This document shows positions 37,935-39,910 of a stretch of 39,910 bases of DNA, piece after piece. The position numbers and the translations under genes were made by a program. The notes under the pieces were generated by a model, which was not told where the DNA came from, did no database searches, and saw only the letters and a list, made by a program, of their open reading frames with translations. Source of the stretch: Patescibacteria group bacterium (GTDB taxonomy: Bacteria; Patescibacteriota; Minisyncoccia; Phycocordibacterales; SBAW01); assembly GCA_019752125.1 (NCBI GenBank), contig JAIEMM010000014.1:1-39910 (forward strand). The letters are read 5' to 3'. Position 1 is the stretch's first letter, and every line of letters starts with the position of its first letter.

Positions 37935-38642
37935 ATGGAACTACGACGCGGCAATGAGGACTTAGAGAGGCTCAACCAAAGCCTCAACGACCCTCATGTA
38001 CTAAAGGCCTATAAAGGATCTTGTGATCATTACAAGGTATCGTTTCTACCCCACATTCTTGGATGCATACTCGTCTGGTGCGGAAATACAGTGTATGGAA
38101 AAGAGCCAACGTATCTAAAATTCCGCGCCGTAGAGGTCATTGCTCGTGTTCCGTACCATTCATGGTCATCTGCTGCTTTTACTCTCCTGACACTGTTTTA
38201 TTCAAATGAGCAAAAAGCAATGCGCCTTTCCACTATCACAAAGTATGCACGACTAGCTCAAGACAACGAGACTATGCACGTCGTTGTTATTTCTCAACTC
38301 GCTAAAGTCGAGGAACGAACTGGAGTTATCCGACACACACTTATTCCAATGATATTCGCCTTCTTTTATTTTTGGTGGTCGTACTTCCTATACCTTATCA
38401 ACCCTCGATACTCCTACGAGCTCAACTATATGTTCGAGAATCACGCATTTGAGCAATACAGCAGGTTTTTGGAGACGCGCGGTGAAGAGCTTAAGAAAAA
38501 ACTACTACACAGTGACTTCCTCACATGGTATGGTCGTCACCCACACACCCAATATAACTTTTTCCTTTCAGTCCGTAATGATGAAATAATTCATCGAAAC
38601 ACCTCGATCCACGAGATCCAGCACGGCGGTAAGGTATATTAA
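37935..38642 (+). CDS. alternative-oxidase-like diiron membrane protein
   Basis: A 235-residue protein with the complete diiron ligand pattern of alternative oxidases: Glu67 (RAVEVIARVPYH), Glu112-X-X-His115 (NETMH), Glu168 (FENHAFEQY) and Glu217-X-X-His220 (NDEIIH). Aromatic hydrophobic segments (about 36-50 and 133-155) suit a monotopic membrane protein. AOX oxidises quinol and reduces oxygen to water without pumping protons. Overall similarity is remote, so a related ferritin-like oxidase is possible. TATACT ends 7 bases before ATG. Confidence 0.75.
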   Translation: MELRRGNEDLERLNQSLNDPHVLKAYKGSCDHYKVSFLPHILGCILVWCGNTVYGKEPTYLKFRAVEVIARVPYHSWSSAAFTLLTLFYSNEQKAMRLSTITKYARLAQDNETMHVVVISQLAKVEERTGVIRHTLIPMIFAFFYFWWSYFLYLINPRYSYELNYMFENHAFEQYSRFLETRGEELKKKLLHSDFLTWYGRHPHTQYNFFLSVRNDEIIHRNTSIHEIQHGGKVY

Positions 38643-38643
38643 T

Positions 38644-38672
38644 TTGACAATGCGCATTGTGTATTGTACTTT
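38644..38672 (+). promoter_or_regulatory. sigma70-type promoter
   Basis: TTGACA (38644-38649), 17-base spacer, TACTTT (38667-38672). It begins 2 bases after the stop of the AOX-like gene; leader of about 27 bases to the TTG start at 38706. Confidence 0.7.
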
Positions 38673-38705
38673 TCTATCTGTAGTTCTCTAGCCCAAGAGG
38701 TTGAA

Positions 38706-39026
38706 TTGAAAAAGTACTTTGTGGCGCTGGCTGTGCTTGCTGTATATCTTGCAGGCAGCAGCGCTAGCGCTCAGACACCTACCCCTGAAGACCCAGCGGC
38801 ATCGCGCCTCATGCAAGCCCATATCGATGCCTTGTCGGCCTGCAACAAAAAAGGCAGGTCTCAGTTAGACATAGGGCGCTGTGAAGGAGTAGTGTTCGGT
38901 AGCCTGGAGGCGTACCTCCTCGCCGCTGGGCGGTGTCATGAAGACCGCAAAGACACAGACTGCTCTGAAGCAAGTCGCCTGAGGCCTTTTGTAACCCGAG
39001 TTCTCGAGGCTTTTGCCAAGCAGTGA
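38706..39026 (+). CDS. small secreted cysteine-containing protein
   Basis: A 106-residue product starting at TTG 38706, which follows AAGAGG by 5 bases; the upstream ATG at 38664 lies in the promoter. Signal peptide: KKYFVALAVLAVYLAGSSASA, with a likely cut before QTPTP. The mature 85 residues are helical with four Cys (ACNKKG, RCEG, RCHED, DCSE), likely two disulfides, in a CX9-12C-type layout. No family recognised. Own promoter and terminator. Confidence 0.7.
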   Translation: MKKYFVALAVLAVYLAGSSASAQTPTPEDPAASRLMQAHIDALSACNKKGRSQLDIGRCEGVVFGSLEAYLLAAGRCHEDRKDTDCSEASRLRPFVTRVLEAFAKQ

Positions 39027-39032
39027 ACACAG

Positions 39033-39062
39033 CCGCTCCTCCCCCGAGGTAGCGGTTTTTCT
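39033..39062 (+). terminator. rho-independent terminator
   Basis: CCGCT.CTC/GAG.AGCGG stem with a C-rich loop, then TTTTTCTT. Confidence 0.8.
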
Positions 39063-39619
39063 TATACTCTGCTCTTTATATACTTCAACATAGTTGCTGC
39101 GTCAGACACTTCAAAAGGGTCTTCTGGGTTGTTATCCATATACCCCTCCTCGATAAACATTTTTTCAATAATGCCGTCAACGACGAGCATGCTGTAGCGC
39201 CAACTTCGCATACCAAAACCCAAATTTTCTTTCTTTACCAGCATGCCCATAGCGCGAGTAAAATCAGCGTTGCCGTCTGGAAGCATGGTGACATGTTTGA
39301 TGCCAAGCTGCTTACCCCAATGAGACATGACGAACGGGTCATTGACGCTCAGACATATCACTTCGTCGATGCCAAGATTCTTAAACTCCTCATGTGCCCT
39401 GTCGTAACCAGGCGCATGCGTACTTGAGCATGTAGGGGTAAACGCGCCAGGAAGTGCAAAAAGTATTACCTTTCTACCACTAAAAATTTCTTCTGAGGTT
39501 CGTGTGCTCCACGCAAACGCCATATCCATACAGGTGTTTTCGCTTGCAGGGCTATGTGTATGGACTTTAAATTCAACATCAGGGACACGGCACGGCTCAC
39601 AGGCTGGATGGTTGTTCAT
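39062..39619 (-). CDS. peroxiredoxin, Prx5 type
   Basis: Thiol peroxidase reducing H2O2 and organic peroxides. The 185 residues have the Prx5 active site LFALPGAFTPTCSSTHAPGY with the peroxidatic Cys64, and the family features ICLSVNDPFVMSHWGKQLG, LPDGNADFTRAMGM and FGMRSWRYSMLVVDGII. Unlike most Prx5, the N-terminus carries a CEPC pair (Cys7, Cys10) and Cys30, which might resolve the disulfide or bind metal. TACACT ends 8 bases before ATG. Confidence 0.94.
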   Translation of the reverse strand: MNNHPACEPCRVPDVEFKVHTHSPASENTCMDMAFAWSTRTSEEIFSGRKVILFALPGAFTPTCSSTHAPGYDRAHEEFKNLGIDEVICLSVNDPFVMSHWGKQLGIKHVTMLPDGNADFTRAMGMLVKKENLGFGMRSWRYSMLVVDGIIEKMFIEEGYMDNNPEDPFEVSDAATMLKYIKSRV

Positions 39620-39675
39620 ATATACACAGTGTATTCGATAATTCTTCGCTTCGAAAGAGGTGCTATTATTTTTGT

Positions 39676-39910
39676 ATGAAAATTCAAATACGAGGGCGTA
39701 TTTTTATGCTCCTTATGGCCTCATCTTTGTTCTTTGTGCCTTCAGCCTTCGCCTCTGCAACTTCAGCTTCAGTGCCATCAGTCACTCCAGCCACAACCAT
39801 ATTGAACGGCCAGACTGTGTATTTTAGCGTTCTGCCTTCAGGGTTTACGAACCCCACATATTCGCTTACTGATTCGTTCAGCGGATCGTCAGCCTCAAGC
39901 GCAAACATCG
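39676..39910 (+). CDS. secreted protein, N-terminal part (cut by window end)
   Basis: Open from ATG 39676 to the window edge (78 codons). A signal peptide is clear (RIFMLLMASSLFFVPSAFA, cut after AFA), followed by a Ser/Thr/Ala-rich region and a beta-type stretch (TILNGQTVYFSVLPSGFT), as in surface proteins with repeated Ig-like domains. TATTAT ends exactly 6 bases before ATG, so it fits the leaderless class. Function unknown. Confidence 0.7.
   Translation, partial: MKIQIRGRIFMLLMASSLFFVPSAFASATSASVPSVTPATTILNGQTVYFSVLPSGFTNPTYSLTDSFSGSSASSANI

Overview
The window looks like a piece of a Candidate Phyla Radiation (Patescibacteria, probably Parcubacteria-type) chromosome. This is inferred from gene content and style: small single-copy housekeeping genes, tight spacing and overlapping ends, an endonuclease III without its iron-sulfur cluster, a prolyl-tRNA synthetase without an editing insertion, a MurA with Asp instead of the catalytic Cys, a tRNA interrupted by a group I intron, and many short genes of no recognisable family. 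No rRNA, CRISPR array, transposase or integrase gene was seen. TGA acts as a stop and the standard bacterial code fits.

Layout: 1-4.0 kb, end of corA, then cysS, dnaB, recR (+). 4.0-6.6 kb, a small SD-led gene, rplU, ybjQ-like, rmuC (-) and yqeY (+). 6.7-8.4 kb, small secreted and coiled-coil proteins around a tRNA-Glu(CUC). 8.4-13.3 kb, a division/wall operon mraZ-rsmH-ftsL-ftsI-murF (-) behind a clear MraZ operator. 13.3-16.0 kb, lysS and greA with a small membrane protein between. 16.1-21.2 kb, the elongation cluster mreB-mreC-mreD-mrdA behind proS. 21.3-24.0 kb, a GC-rich gene with a C-terminal cold-shock domain, then an ATP-grasp enzyme. 24.0-29.8 kb, rseP, frr, nth, holB-like, a second mreB, murA and a small unknown gene (-). 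29.9-31.7 kb, a small gene, def and fmt. 31.7-35.2 kb, tRNA-Asn(GUU) with a group I intron, followed by four gene units separated by a degenerate 28-bp repeat. 35.2-39.9 kb, envelope and redox genes (DUF305, uppP, DUF2177, SOUL, an alternative-oxidase-like diiron protein, peroxiredoxin) and the start of a secreted protein.

Two gene styles are interleaved. Most recognisable bacterial genes have a -10 hexamer (TATACT, TATAGT, TATAAT, TAAAAT and similar) ending 6-9 bases before the start codon and no Shine-Dalgarno sequence, so they should give leaderless mRNAs. About a dozen short, mostly unrecognised genes (at 4104, 6717, 7980-, 15209, 21418, 29895, 32170, 33999-, 34385-, 34598, 38706) instead have a Shine-Dalgarno sequence, usually their own promoter and their own hairpin-T terminator, and several are visibly richer in GC. 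They look like self-contained acquired units dropped between core genes.

The strongest candidate for something undescribed is 32.1-35.2 kb. Four copies of a 28-bp degenerate repeat (32715, 33761, 34448, 35158) separate gene units of unrelated content just downstream of the intron-split tRNA-Asn. One unit encodes three very small proteins, two of them too short for ordinary gene calling.
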